Program-made: the position numbers and the translations under genes
Shown here: positions 26,520-35,672 of the stretch, in pieces
How positions within the stretch are numbered: position 1 is the stretch's first letter
Layout of the letters: the number at the start of each line of letters is the position of its first letter
The notes under the pieces: generated by a model
Told to the model about the DNA's origin: nothing
The model's database searches: none
Seen by the model: only the letters and a program-made list of their open reading frames with translations
Origin: Schlegelella_A sp036263655
GTDB taxonomy: Bacteria > Pseudomonadota > Gammaproteobacteria > Burkholderiales > Burkholderiaceae_C
Assembly (NCBI GenBank): GCA_036263655.1
Contig: DATAGP010000062.1
Location: 1-64,000 of the forward strand
DNA: 64,000 nt
Direction of reading: 5' to 3'

Positions 26520-26771
26520 TCAGTCGTCGCTCTCGTCGTCGACGTCTTCGGTGACGGCCTCGATGCTCTCCCGCCCGGGGATGGCGTCCTCCTCGAAGTC
26601 GTCGGGCGTGTCGGGGTGCGGGTCGGCCGGCTCGTAGCTCTCGTCGTGTCCGCCGGAGCTCACGTGGCCCTCGGTCGAGCCGCCGCGACGGGCGCTGTCG
26701 TCGGAGGTCGTCACCGACTCCTGCGACGCAGGCGGCGGTGCCGGATCGGGTTGCTCCACGTGCTGGGTCAT
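26520..26771 (-). CDS. Small acidic disordered protein (83 aa)
   Basis: The product is rich in Asp, Glu, Ser, Pro and His, starts MTQHVEQPDPAPPPASQ and ends TEDVDDESDD. It appears intrinsically disordered and has no recognisable domain. The long open frame continuing upstream is antisense to the ATP-grasp gene and is not used. It is convergent with the 135-residue gene and divergent from the ATP-grasp ligase gene (159-bp gap). Confidence 0.5.
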   Translation of the reverse strand: MTQHVEQPDPAPPPASQESVTTSDDSARRGGSTEGHVSSGGHDESYEPADPHPDTPDDFEEDAIPGRESIEAVTEDVDDESDD

Positions 26772-26930
26772 GCCCGGAAAGGGGCAAGCGCCGTTCCGAG
26801 CGAGCCGCCGGTGGCGTGAGAGGCGCCATCGGCTGACACCCGCATCGGACCGGTCCGACGCTCGGGCGCCGGCGCGCCATGCACGATGGCGCCGGGCACC
26901 GCCGGTGTCCGTCGTCCATTGCTCGTCCCC

Positions 26931-28412
26931 ATGAGAGCCGTCTTCGTCACCGACCGCAGCCAGGACTGGCCGTTCGAGCTCCCCGGCTCGACCGTCGTGA
27001 CCGCCCGGAACTACCTCGCCGATGCCGCGACGGGTGCGGCCGGCGATGCGCAAGTGATCAACCTCTGCCGCTCCGACCGCTACCAGGGCCGCGGCTACTA
27101 CGTCTCGCTGCTCGCCGAGGCGCGCGGGCACCGGCCGCTGCCCGACGTCAAGACCATCGAGGACCTGAAGTCCGAGGAGCGGGTCCAGGCCGTCGGCGCC
27201 GAGCTCGACGCCCTGGTCGACGAGACCCTGCACCACGACGCCAGCGAGCGCTTCGAGCTCGACGCCTACTTCGGCCGCGACCCGGCCGAGCGCCACCCCG
27301 TGCTCGCCGAGCAGCTGTTCGCGCACGTCCGCGCGCCGCTGCTGCGCACCCGCTTCCGGCGCGCCGACGGCCGCTGGACGCTGGAGAAGATCGCCGCCGT
27401 CGGCGTCGCCGACGTGCCCGTGCAGCACCGCCCCTTCCTGCTCGAGGCGGCGAAGGCCTTCGTCACCGAACGCGAGCCGTCGCGCAGGCCGCGCACCGGA
27501 GGCTCCGCCGCCGACCGGCCGAAGGTGGCGATCCTTCGGGACCCGGCCGAGAAGCACAAGCCGTCGAACGACGAGGCGATCCAGCGCTTCGTCGACGCGG
27601 CGCCGGCGGTCGGGCTGCAGGCCGAGGTCATCGGCCCCGATGCACTCGAGCGCCTGCCCGAGTTCGACGGCCTCCTCATCCGCTGCGGCACCGACGTCGC
27701 CGGCTTCAGCTACGAGTTCGCGCGCCGGGCCGAGGCGCTCGCCATGCCGGTGGTCGACGACCCCGACTCGATCCTCAAGTGCACGAACAAGGTCTTCCTG
27801 AGCGAGCTGATGCAGCGGCACCGCATCCCTGAGGCCAAGACGATGATCGTGCACCGCGAGAACCTGCACGAGGTGGTGCCGACGCTCGGACTGCCCTGCG
27901 TGCTGAAGCTGCCCGACAGCGGCTTCGGCCTCGACGTGCTGAAGATCGAGGCCGAGGACCAGCTCGCCAGCCAGGCCGAGCGCTTCTTCCGGATCTCGGA
28001 GCTGCTGATCGCGCAGCAGTGGCTGCCGACCGGCTTCGACTGGCGCGTCGGCGTCTACGACCGGCGCCCGCTCTTCGTCTGCAAGTACTTCATGGCGCCC
28101 GGGCACTGGAAGGTGAACAGGATCGAGCCGGGGCAGGAGGTGGTCGAGGGCGAGACCGTCGCGGTCTCGGTCGGCGAAGCGCCGGAGATCGTCGTCGACA
28201 CGGCGGTGCGCGCCGCCAACCTGATCGGCCGCGGCCTCTACGGCGTCGACCTGAAGCAGGTCGACGACCGCTGCTACCTGATCGAGGTCAACGACAACCC
28301 GAACATCGACGCCGGCAACGAGGACCAGGTCCTCGGCCCTGCGCTCTACCGCGAGGTGATGGGCGTGTACGCGCGGCGGATAGCCGAGCGGCGCGGCACG
28401 GCCAGCGGCTAG
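26931..28412 (+). CDS. RimK-like ATP-grasp ligase with N-terminal RLAN-type domain
   Basis: The 493-residue cytoplasmic protein has an N-terminal domain (FVTDRSQDWPF, VINLCRSDRYQGRGYYVSLLAEARGHRP, in part) of the kind called RLAN, followed by an ATP-grasp domain (residues ~200-485: LKCTNKVFLSELMQRHRIPEAKT, VLKLPDSGFGLDVLKIE, YGVDLKQVDDRCYLIEVNDNPNID, all in part). RimK relatives add amino acids, often Glu, to proteins or peptides. ATG 26931 opens MRAVFVTDRS, where the fold starts. No acetyltransferase or peptidase partner adjoins it. Confidence 0.87.
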   Translation: MRAVFVTDRSQDWPFELPGSTVVTARNYLADAATGAAGDAQVINLCRSDRYQGRGYYVSLLAEARGHRPLPDVKTIEDLKSEERVQAVGAELDALVDETLHHDASERFELDAYFGRDPAERHPVLAEQLFAHVRAPLLRTRFRRADGRWTLEKIAAVGVADVPVQHRPFLLEAAKAFVTEREPSRRPRTGGSAADRPKVAILRDPAEKHKPSNDEAIQRFVDAAPAVGLQAEVIGPDALERLPEFDGLLIRCGTDVAGFSYEFARRAEALAMPVVDDPDSILKCTNKVFLSELMQRHRIPEAKTMIVHRENLHEVVPTLGLPCVLKLPDSGFGLDVLKIEAEDQLASQAERFFRISELLIAQQWLPTGFDWRVGVYDRRPLFVCKYFMAPGHWKVNRIEPGQEVVEGETVAVSVGEAPEIVVDTAVRAANLIGRGLYGVDLKQVDDRCYLIEVNDNPNIDAGNEDQVLGPALYREVMGVYARRIAERRGTASG

Positions 28413-28449
28413 ACGCAGCGGGGGCGGACCACGGCAGCGGGCGTCGGGC

Positions 28450-29436
28450 TCAGTCCAGCCCGAGCTGGATCCGCCGCGCCACCGCGCCCCACTTCCTCGA
28501 CTCCGCCGCCAGCATCGCGGCCGCCTCGGCCGGCGTGCTGCCGACCGCCGTCTGGTCGCCGGCCTTGAGCTTCTCGACGACGTCGGGTGCAGTGAGCGCG
28601 TCGACGAAGGCCTGGCGGAACTTCGCCATGATCGGCTCGGGGACGCCCTTGGGCGCGAACATCACGAGCGTGAAGTCGGCCTGGTAGCCGGCGACGCCGG
28701 CCTCGGCGAGCGTCGGCACGTCGGGCAGCGTCGGGGAGCGGCGGCTGCCCGAGACGCCGAGCGCGACGAGCTTGCCGGCACGGATGTGCGGCAGCACGGT
28801 CGGGCCGGCGAGCAGGCGGCACGGCACCTGGTTGCCCAGCACGTCCTGCGTCGCCGGGGCCGGGCCCTTGTACGGGATGTGGCGCATCTGGAAGCCGGCC
28901 ATCGACTGCAGCAGCTCCATCGACAGGTGGCCGGGCACGCCGGCGCCGCCCGACGCGTAGCTCAGCGACTCGGCCTTCGCCCTGGCGATCAGCTCGCGCA
29001 CCGTCTTCACGCCGAGCGCCGGGTTGCAGACGAGCGTCTGGTTGAACTGCGTGCCGATGGACACCGGCACCAGGTCCTCCGGCTTGAACGGCATCGTCTT
29101 GTAGACGTGCGGGTTGACGGTGATCAGCGAGTCGGGGCCGAAGGCCCAGGTGTAGCCGTCGGGCACGGCGCGCGCGACCTCCGCGCTGCCGAGATTGCCC
29201 CCCGCACCGGGCTTGTTGTCGATGAGGATCGGCTGCTTCAGCACCGCCTGCATCTTCTCGGCGGCGAGGCGCAGCACGATGTCGCTCGGGCCGCCGGGCG
29301 GGAACGGCAGGACGACGCGGATCGGCCGCTCCGGCCAGGAGGCCGTGCTCGCGGTCTGCGCCGTTGCCGCGCTCAGGCCAACGACGTGGGCGAGGGTCAG
29401 TGCCAGGGCGCGGAGAACGAAGGTTCGGCGTGGCAT
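28450..29436 (-). CDS. Bug/TctC-type periplasmic solute-binding protein
   Basis: The 328-residue protein has a signal peptide (MPRRTFVLRALALTL onwards, cleavage near TAQT-AS) and the Bug blocks WPERPIRVVLPFPPGGPSDIVLR, IDNKPGAGGNLGSAEVARAVPDG (in part) and YASGGAGVPGHLSMELL. It is a solitary binding protein with no membrane partners nearby. It is divergent from the NAD synthetase gene and convergent with the ATP-grasp gene. Confidence 0.92.
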   Translation of the reverse strand: MPRRTFVLRALALTLAHVVGLSAATAQTASTASWPERPIRVVLPFPPGGPSDIVLRLAAEKMQAVLKQPILIDNKPGAGGNLGSAEVARAVPDGYTWAFGPDSLITVNPHVYKTMPFKPEDLVPVSIGTQFNQTLVCNPALGVKTVRELIARAKAESLSYASGGAGVPGHLSMELLQSMAGFQMRHIPYKGPAPATQDVLGNQVPCRLLAGPTVLPHIRAGKLVALGVSGSRRSPTLPDVPTLAEAGVAGYQADFTLVMFAPKGVPEPIMAKFRQAFVDALTAPDVVEKLKAGDQTAVGSTPAEAAAMLAAESRKWGAVARRIQLGLD

Positions 29437-29547
29437 AGCGGTCTCCAGCAGGGGCGGGTCGGGCGCAATCTAGCCCATGCGGCCGGGGCGCCGGCCCGCC
29501 GGCCCGATCCGCACACCCGTGCCATGATGTCCGGCAGAGGTGATCGC

Positions 29548-31608
29548 GTGGACCCACAGGCTCTCGACTTCTTCAATCCCTATCGCCACGGCTTCGCCCG
29601 CGTCGCGGTCGCGGTGCCGCGGATCCGCGTCGCCGACCCGGCGTTCAACGCGGCCGAGACGGTCGCCATGCTCGAGCAGGCGGCGGCCCAGGGGGCCGTG
29701 GTCGTCGCCTTTCCCGAGCTGGGCCTCTCGGCCTACACCTGCGACGACCTGTTCCATCAGCGCGCCCTGCTCGACGCCTGCGAGGCGGCGCTGGCGAAGG
29801 TCGCCGAGGCGACGACGAGGCTCGGCGCGATCGCCATCGTCGGCCTGCCGCTGCGCGTCGACCATCGCCTCTTCAACTGCGCCGCCGTCGTCGGCAACGG
29901 CCGCGTCCTCGGCGTCGTGCCGAAGACCTACCTGCCGAACTACGGCGAGTTCTACGAGGCGCGCCAGTTCCAGCCGGGCGACACGGCGCTCTCGACCGAG
30001 ATCCGCCTGCTCGGGGACGACGTGCCCTTCGGCGCCGACCTGATCTTCGAGTGCGAGGACCTGCCGCTGCTGAAGATCGCCTGCGAGATCTGCGAGGACG
30101 TGTGGGTGCCGATCCCGCCGTCGAGCTACGCGGCGCTGGCCGGCGCGACGGTGCTCGTCAACCTCTCGGCGTCGAACATCACGATCGGCAAGTCGGACTA
30201 CCGGCACCGGCTCGTCAGCCTGCAGTCGTCGCGCTGCCTGGCCGCCTACCTGTACTCGTCGGCCGGGCTGGGCGAGTCGACCACCGACCTCGGCTGGGAC
30301 GGCCAGGCGCTGATCTACGAGAGCGGCGACCTGCTCGCCGAATCAGAGCGCTTCGTCACCGGCTCGCACTACATCAGCGCCGACGTCGACCTCGAGCGCG
30401 TGTCGCGCGAGCGCATGCGCATGAACTCGTTCGGCTACTCGGTCGAGAAGCACGCCGAGCGCCTGTGCGCGTTCCGCCGCGTGAGCTTCGAGCTGACGCT
30501 GCCGACGTCCTTCCCGCTCGACCTGCAGCGCCGGCTCGAGCGCTTCCCCTACGTGCCTTCCGATCCGGCGACGCTCGACGAGCGCTGCATGGAGGTCTAC
30601 AACATCCAGGTCAACGCGCTGCTGCAGCGGCTGAACGCCGTCGGCGGCAAGAAGCTGGTGATCGGCATCTCGGGCGGGCTGGACTCGACGCACGCCCTGC
30701 TCGTCTGCGCCGCGGCGATGGACCGCGCCGGCCTGCCGCGGAGCGACATCCTCGCCTTCACGATGCCGGGCTTCGCCACCGGCGCGCGCACGCTCGACCA
30801 GGCCAAGCGACTGATGGCCTCGGTGCGCTGCACCGCGCAGGAGATCGACATCAAGCCGAGCTGCCTGCAGATGCTGAAGGACATCGGGCACCCGTACGCG
30901 CGCGGCGAGAAGGTCTACGACATCGCCTTCGAGAACGTGCAGGCCGGCGAGCGCACCAGCCACCTGTTCCGCCTCGCCAACTTCCACGGCGGCTTCGTCG
31001 TCGGCACCGGCGACCTCTCCGAGCTGGCGCTCGGCTGGAGCACCTACGGCGTCGGCGACCACATGTCGCACTACAACGTCAACGCCAGCGTGCCGAAGAC
31101 GCTGATCCGGCACCTGGTGCGCTGGGTCGCGGCGAGCGGCTCGGTCGAGCGCGGCGACGACCCGGTGCTCGACGAAATCCTGTCGACGCAGATCAGCCCC
31201 GAGCTGGTGCCGGGCGATGCCAAGGGGCAGCCGGAGCAGAGCAGCGAGGCGAGCGTCGGCCCCTACGAACTTCAGGACTTCCACCTCTACCAAATCCTGC
31301 GCTACGGCTTCGCGCCGACCAAGGTCGCGTTCCTCGCCTGGACGGCGTGGCACGACGCTTCCAGGGGCACCTGGCCCGATGCCCCCGACGTGCAGCACAA
31401 CGCCTACACGCTGGCCGAGATCAAGAAGCACCTGCGCACTTTCTGCTGGCGCTTCTTCAAGACCAGCCAGTTCAAGCGCTCGGCGGTGCCGAACGCGCCC
31501 AAGGTGGGCTCGGGCGGGTCGCTCTCGCCGCGCGGCGACTGGCGCGCGCCGAGCGACTCGGAAGCGACGGTCTGGCTCGAGGACGTGGACCGCATTCCCG
31601 AGGCGTGA
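29548..31608 (+). CDS. nadE: Glutamine-dependent NAD+ synthetase
   Basis: The enzyme amidates nicotinic acid adenine dinucleotide to NAD using Gln-derived ammonia. The 686-residue protein has an N-terminal nitrilase-type amidase domain (VVAFPELGLSAYTCDDL, then KIACEICEDVWVP with the nucleophile Cys) and a C-terminal synthetase domain with the P-loop GISGGLDSTHALL and NFHGGFVVGTGDLSELALGW. I chose GTG 29548 because GAGG lies eight bases ahead and the fold starts DFFNPYRHGF; ATG 29524 or 29527 is the alternative. Length is close to the 680-residue bacterial form. Confidence 0.95.
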   Translation: MDPQALDFFNPYRHGFARVAVAVPRIRVADPAFNAAETVAMLEQAAAQGAVVVAFPELGLSAYTCDDLFHQRALLDACEAALAKVAEATTRLGAIAIVGLPLRVDHRLFNCAAVVGNGRVLGVVPKTYLPNYGEFYEARQFQPGDTALSTEIRLLGDDVPFGADLIFECEDLPLLKIACEICEDVWVPIPPSSYAALAGATVLVNLSASNITIGKSDYRHRLVSLQSSRCLAAYLYSSAGLGESTTDLGWDGQALIYESGDLLAESERFVTGSHYISADVDLERVSRERMRMNSFGYSVEKHAERLCAFRRVSFELTLPTSFPLDLQRRLERFPYVPSDPATLDERCMEVYNIQVNALLQRLNAVGGKKLVIGISGGLDSTHALLVCAAAMDRAGLPRSDILAFTMPGFATGARTLDQAKRLMASVRCTAQEIDIKPSCLQMLKDIGHPYARGEKVYDIAFENVQAGERTSHLFRLANFHGGFVVGTGDLSELALGWSTYGVGDHMSHYNVNASVPKTLIRHLVRWVAASGSVERGDDPVLDEILSTQISPELVPGDAKGQPEQSSEASVGPYELQDFHLYQILRYGFAPTKVAFLAWTAWHDASRGTWPDAPDVQHNAYTLAEIKKHLRTFCWRFFKTSQFKRSAVPNAPKVGSGGSLSPRGDWRAPSDSEATVWLEDVDRIPEA

Positions 31609-31657
31609 ACTTCCCCGGCCCTCGGGGGTCGACGACAACAACATCAGGAGTCCCGGT

Positions 31658-32527
31658 ATGAAGCGTGTCGTGCTCTTCGTCATGACCAACCTCGCGGTGA
31701 TGCTGGTCCTCTCGGTCGTGCTGAAGCTGTTCGGCATCGACCGGGCGATGGCGCAGGAGGGGATCGACTTCGGCTCGCTGCTCGCCTTCTCGGCCGTGCT
31801 CGGCTTCGGCGGCGCGATCGTCTCGCTGCTGATCTCGAAGCCGGTCGCGAAGTGGTCCACCGGCGCGAAGGTCATCGACGGCACCGAGGGCACCACGCAG
31901 GCATGGCTGGTCGAGTCGGTGCGGCGGCTGGCGCAGAAGGCGAACATCGGCATGCCCGAGGTGGCCATCTTCGAAGGCGCGCCGAACGCCTTCGCCACAG
32001 GCGCCTTCAAGAACTCGGCGCTGGTCGCCGTCTCCACGGGGCTCCTGCAGTCGATGAACCGCGAGGAAGTGGAGGCGGTCCTCGGCCACGAGGTCGCGCA
32101 CGTGGCCAACGGCGACATGGTGACCCTGACGCTGATCCAGGGGGTGCTTAACACCTTCGTCATCTTCCTGGCCCGCGTCGTCGGCACGATGGTCGACCGG
32201 GCCATCTTCCGCACCGAGCGCGGCGTCGGTCCGGGCTACTACATCACGGTGTTCGTCTGCGAGATGCTGTTCGCGGTGCTCGCTTCGCTGATCGTCGCCT
32301 GGTTCTCGCGCCAGCGCGAGTTCCGCGCCGACCGGGGCTCGGCCGACTACCTCGGCACGCCGCGGCCGATGGTGAGCGCGCTGGCGCGCCTCGGCGGCAA
32401 GGAGCCGGCGCCGCTGCCCGAATCGCTGCGCGCCTTCGGCATCAACGACCGCCCCGGCTGGATGGCGCTGTTCTCGAGCCACCCGCCCATCGAGCAGCGG
32501 ATCGCCGCGCTCCAGGCGCCGCGGTAA
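31658..32527 (+). CDS. htpX: Membrane zinc protease HtpX
   Basis: HtpX is an inner-membrane M48 protease of membrane protein quality control. The 289-residue product starts MKRVVLFVMTNLAVMLVLSVV with two N-terminal membrane segments, has HEVAH at residues 144-148, further hydrophobic segments (VLNTFVIFLARVVG, ITVFVCEMLFAVLASLIVAWF), and the glutamate ligand region REFRADRGSADYLG. It ends HPPIEQRIAAL, as in orthologues. ATCAGGAG precedes ATG 31658. Confidence 0.96.
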   Translation: MKRVVLFVMTNLAVMLVLSVVLKLFGIDRAMAQEGIDFGSLLAFSAVLGFGGAIVSLLISKPVAKWSTGAKVIDGTEGTTQAWLVESVRRLAQKANIGMPEVAIFEGAPNAFATGAFKNSALVAVSTGLLQSMNREEVEAVLGHEVAHVANGDMVTLTLIQGVLNTFVIFLARVVGTMVDRAIFRTERGVGPGYYITVFVCEMLFAVLASLIVAWFSRQREFRADRGSADYLGTPRPMVSALARLGGKEPAPLPESLRAFGINDRPGWMALFSSHPPIEQRIAALQAPR

Positions 32528-32620
32528 GCCGCCGCCGCGGAGCGCCCGCGGCCGGCGCTTCCCTGGGGGTGGCCCGCCCGCGATCGCGGGACTATCCTCC
32601 GCGCGGGGGAGGGGATCGCG

Positions 32621-34936
32621 ATGGGCTTGCTCCAAGCGCTCGGACTGACAGCGCCGTCCGTGGCCGCGGCGAACACCGCGCCGCCGACTGGTGGCGGCGA
32701 AGGCCCGCTCGACGTCAAGGCCGACGTCGGCGCGGTGCTGCAGGAGGTGCTCGACCTCGTGCTCGGCGGCATTTCGGACGACGACGCGCGCAAGGCGGTC
32801 AACGCCGAGTACCTCAAGCTGAAGACCGCCTTCGACAAGGCCGACAAGCTCGGCTCGACGAAGGCGAAGGTGGCCGCCTGGCAGGCCATCCTCGCGCCGG
32901 CCCAGGCGCTGCGCACGCGCGCGGACGGCATCCGCTACGCCTTCGGCCTGTGGGACGGCAACGGCAAGGCGCTCGTCGCGCCGGCCCGCGCCGCGATTGG
33001 CAAGGTGGGCGGCGCGGCGAAGGCGGTGCTCGAGACCACGCTCTCCGGCCTGGAGGCCGACGCGATCCGCGCCGCGCGTGCCGGCGACAGCACGGCGCTG
33101 CAGTCGACCGTCCAGCCGAAGCTCGTGAAGCTGCACGAGCTGGCGACGACGCTGCCGAAGCGATCGACCGAGATCGACGCCGGTATCGCTGCCGCCGCGA
33201 AGGTGCTGCTGGCGCTCGACAAGGCGCGCGCCAGCGAGCTCCTGGTGCGGCTCGCCGCCCTGCAGAACGCGAAGGCCAGCGGCTGGCCGGCGGGCGCCAC
33301 CTTGGACGAGGTCGCCGCCTCCCTCGACGGCCTGCTCGCCGAAGCCAGGGCGCTGCAGACCGAGGGCCGGGCACTGGCGACCGGGCTCCAGGACGAGCGC
33401 GAGCTGGCGATCGTGCGCAAGCGCCTCGACGAGCTGAAGGCGCGCATCGCCCGCGCCGACGACACCCCCGTGCCGCCGTACATCGAGCTGCGCCAGTCCA
33501 ACGTGCGCAACTTCGCAAAGACCATCGAGGAGCAGATGGCGGCGAAGAACAAGGCCGCGGTGCTGAAGACGCTGGGCCTGCTCACGTTGTCGCTCGGCGA
33601 CATGGAGGGCATGAAGGATCGGCACGCCGAGTACCGGCGCAAGTTCGAGGCGGCGCGCGACGGCGCGGTGAAGAAAGCGCGGGCGCTGAAGCTGAAGCCG
33701 GCCGACTTCGCGGCCTCGCGCGACAAGCAGCTGCAGGACCGCGAGAACGAGATCGAGGCATCGACGGGGAAAGGCGTGTTCGACCCGGCGCTGCGCCAGA
33801 TCGACATCTGGGTCCGGCAAGCCGACGCTTGGGGCCAGGCGCAGGCGGCCTACGACAACCTGCACAGCAAGTCGCCCGACGTCGGCAAGCTCGAGGACCT
33901 GGCCCGGCTGCCGGGCGGCGACAAGGTGCTCGACCAGCTCGTCGCCGACCTGCCGCCGACGACCACGCCGAAGGTGCTCTACGCCGCGCTGAAGGCGCGC
34001 TACGGCGTCGAGATCACGCAGTACTCGAACATGAAGAAGGACAAGGACGGCAAGCCGAGCTGGGACATCGACACGAGCACCAAGCTCGACCCGACGAAGC
34101 CCGATCCAGACCAGGAGGTCGACCTGGAAGGCCTGTATTCGGTGCTCGGCAAGGTGCCGAACCAGGACGTGCAGTACGTCGAGAAGATCAAGCGCGTCAC
34201 GAAGGACAAGGTGGCTGCCATCTACGACGGCGGCATCCTGAACGACACCATCGAGCTGCACTGCGGCCGGCCCGGGTCGCTGCAGGCCGAGACGACGGAC
34301 TTCAACGCGCCGGGCGAGGTCGTCCCGCCCGGCGAGTCGGTGCAGGCCGGCTGCGAGCCGCCGGCCGGCGCTGCCGATGCGCCGTGGTTCGACTTCACCG
34401 TGCTGCACGAGGTGGGCCATGCGGTCGACGACGCCCGCAACATCATGGGCGGCGACCGCGGCAAGGACGCCGGCTGGTCGACGCCGGGCACCGGGACGAT
34501 CGCCGAGAAGATCGCCGCCACCGTCGGCTACGACAAGAAGTACATCGAGAACATGCTCGACGACAAGGCGAGCAGTCCGCCGAAGAAGGTGCCGAAGCCG
34601 CCCGAGGGCACGAAGCAGGCCGACTGGGACAAGGCGCGGGCCGAGGCCGAGGCCTGGGTGAGGGACATCCGGGTCGGCAAGAAGCCGTGGGGCAACGCGG
34701 CGGTGGCGAAGAAGCGCGCCACGGCCGACGGCATGGTCTACCACGAGGGCTATGAAGGCTACTGGGTGGGCTATCGCTACTCGGCGCGAGCCCAGGGCAT
34801 CACCGGCTACCAGTTCCGCGCCCCGGCCGAATGGTTCGCCGAGCTGTACGCGGCCTACCACATGCAGAAGCTCAACCCAGCGCACCCCGCGTCGAAGTGG
34901 CTGGCGACGCTCAAGGCGCAGTCGCAGACGTCCTGA
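32621..34936 (+). CDS. Large protein with helical N-terminal part and lethal-factor-like gluzincin domain
   Basis: The 771-residue protein has no signal peptide. It begins with GLLQALGL and a Pro/Gly linker shared with the convergent 635-residue protein. Residues ~30-400 are Lys/Ala/Glu-rich helices. The C-terminal third carries a zinc-protease signature, HEVGH at 596-600, and EWFAE at 737-741, the E-x-x-A-E arrangement of gluzincins related to anthrax lethal factor. GYWVGYRYSARAQGITGYQFRAPAE lies just before it (in part). A strong GGGGAGGGG precedes ATG 32621. The CpXC gene follows 16 bp later. A polymorphic-toxin or cargo role is inferred, not shown. Confidence 0.72.
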   Translation: MGLLQALGLTAPSVAAANTAPPTGGGEGPLDVKADVGAVLQEVLDLVLGGISDDDARKAVNAEYLKLKTAFDKADKLGSTKAKVAAWQAILAPAQALRTRADGIRYAFGLWDGNGKALVAPARAAIGKVGGAAKAVLETTLSGLEADAIRAARAGDSTALQSTVQPKLVKLHELATTLPKRSTEIDAGIAAAAKVLLALDKARASELLVRLAALQNAKASGWPAGATLDEVAASLDGLLAEARALQTEGRALATGLQDERELAIVRKRLDELKARIARADDTPVPPYIELRQSNVRNFAKTIEEQMAAKNKAAVLKTLGLLTLSLGDMEGMKDRHAEYRRKFEAARDGAVKKARALKLKPADFAASRDKQLQDRENEIEASTGKGVFDPALRQIDIWVRQADAWGQAQAAYDNLHSKSPDVGKLEDLARLPGGDKVLDQLVADLPPTTTPKVLYAALKARYGVEITQYSNMKKDKDGKPSWDIDTSTKLDPTKPDPDQEVDLEGLYSVLGKVPNQDVQYVEKIKRVTKDKVAAIYDGGILNDTIELHCGRPGSLQAETTDFNAPGEVVPPGESVQAGCEPPAGAADAPWFDFTVLHEVGHAVDDARNIMGGDRGKDAGWSTPGTGTIAEKIAATVGYDKKYIENMLDDKASSPPKKVPKPPEGTKQADWDKARAEAEAWVRDIRVGKKPWGNAAVAKKRATADGMVYHEGYEGYWVGYRYSARAQGITGYQFRAPAEWFAELYAAYHMQKLNPAHPASKWLATLKAQSQTS

Positions 34937-34952
34937 CCGCGGGAGACCTCCG

Positions 34953-35651
34953 ATGTCGCTCTTCTAGACCACCGAACTCGACTGCCCGGCGTGCCAGCGG
35001 CCGCTGTCGTTCGAGACCGTGCACAGCCTCAACGCCGACCGTCGGCCCGACCTGCGCCAGGCCATCGTCGACGGCAGCTTCCAGCGCATGCAGTGCCCGC
35101 ATTGCGGCGCCGGCTTCCGGCTCGACTGCGACTTCACGCTCCTCGACGTGAAGCGCGGCCAGTGGATCGTCGCCGCGCCGGTGGCGGCCATCGCCGAGTG
35201 GGAGGCGCGCGAGGCCGCCGCCCGCGCGACCTTCGCCCGCGCCTACGGCGAAGAAGCGCCTCCCATCGCCCGCGAGATCGGCCGCACGCTGAAGCCGCGC
35301 ATCGTGTTCGGCTGGCCGGCCTTGCGCGAGAAGCTGGTCGCCGCAGATCTCGGGCTCGACGACGTCGCGCTCGAAGCGGTCAAGGCCACCGTGCTGCGTG
35401 CGTCGGGATCGATCCCGGGCCGGGCCGTCGCCGAGCTGCGCCTGATCGCCGCCGACGGCGACGGGCTGCTGCTCGCCTGGCAACGCAGCTACGACGGCGC
35501 CGCCGGCGACGTGCTGTCGGCGCCGCGCGCGCTGCACGACCAGATCGCCGCCGACAGCGGCGGCGGCTGGGCCGCGTTTCGCGCCGGCTTCGACGACGCC
35601 CTGTTCGTCGACCTCAAGCGCGAGCTGGTGCCCGGACGGAAGGCCGCCTGA
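34953..35651 (+). pseudogene. CpXC-domain protein gene with in-frame TAG at codon 5
   Basis: From ATG 34953 (GGGAG seven bases before it) the frame reads M-S-L-F-stop (TAG 34965-34967) and then continues T-T-E-L-D-C-P-A-C...; the next 228 codons are intact to 35651. The first zinc knuckle CPAC (34983-34994) lies after the TAG but before the next usable start, GTG 35019, and pairs with CPHC about 35 residues on. A start at 35019 would therefore lose half of the zinc site. A single C-to-T change from CAG would explain the stop. Possibilities are sequencing error, true inactivation, amber read-through, or a shortened product. It follows the zincin gene as an operon. Confidence 0.7.
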
Positions 35652-35672
35652 CGGCCAGCGCCGCCCGGCGCG

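Noticed and set aside
31472..34885. 1137-codon open frame antisense to htpX and the zincin gene
   Set aside because: The opposite strand encodes HtpX with all motifs and the zincin protein with a strong ribosome-binding site. The antisense translation has no recognisable feature.
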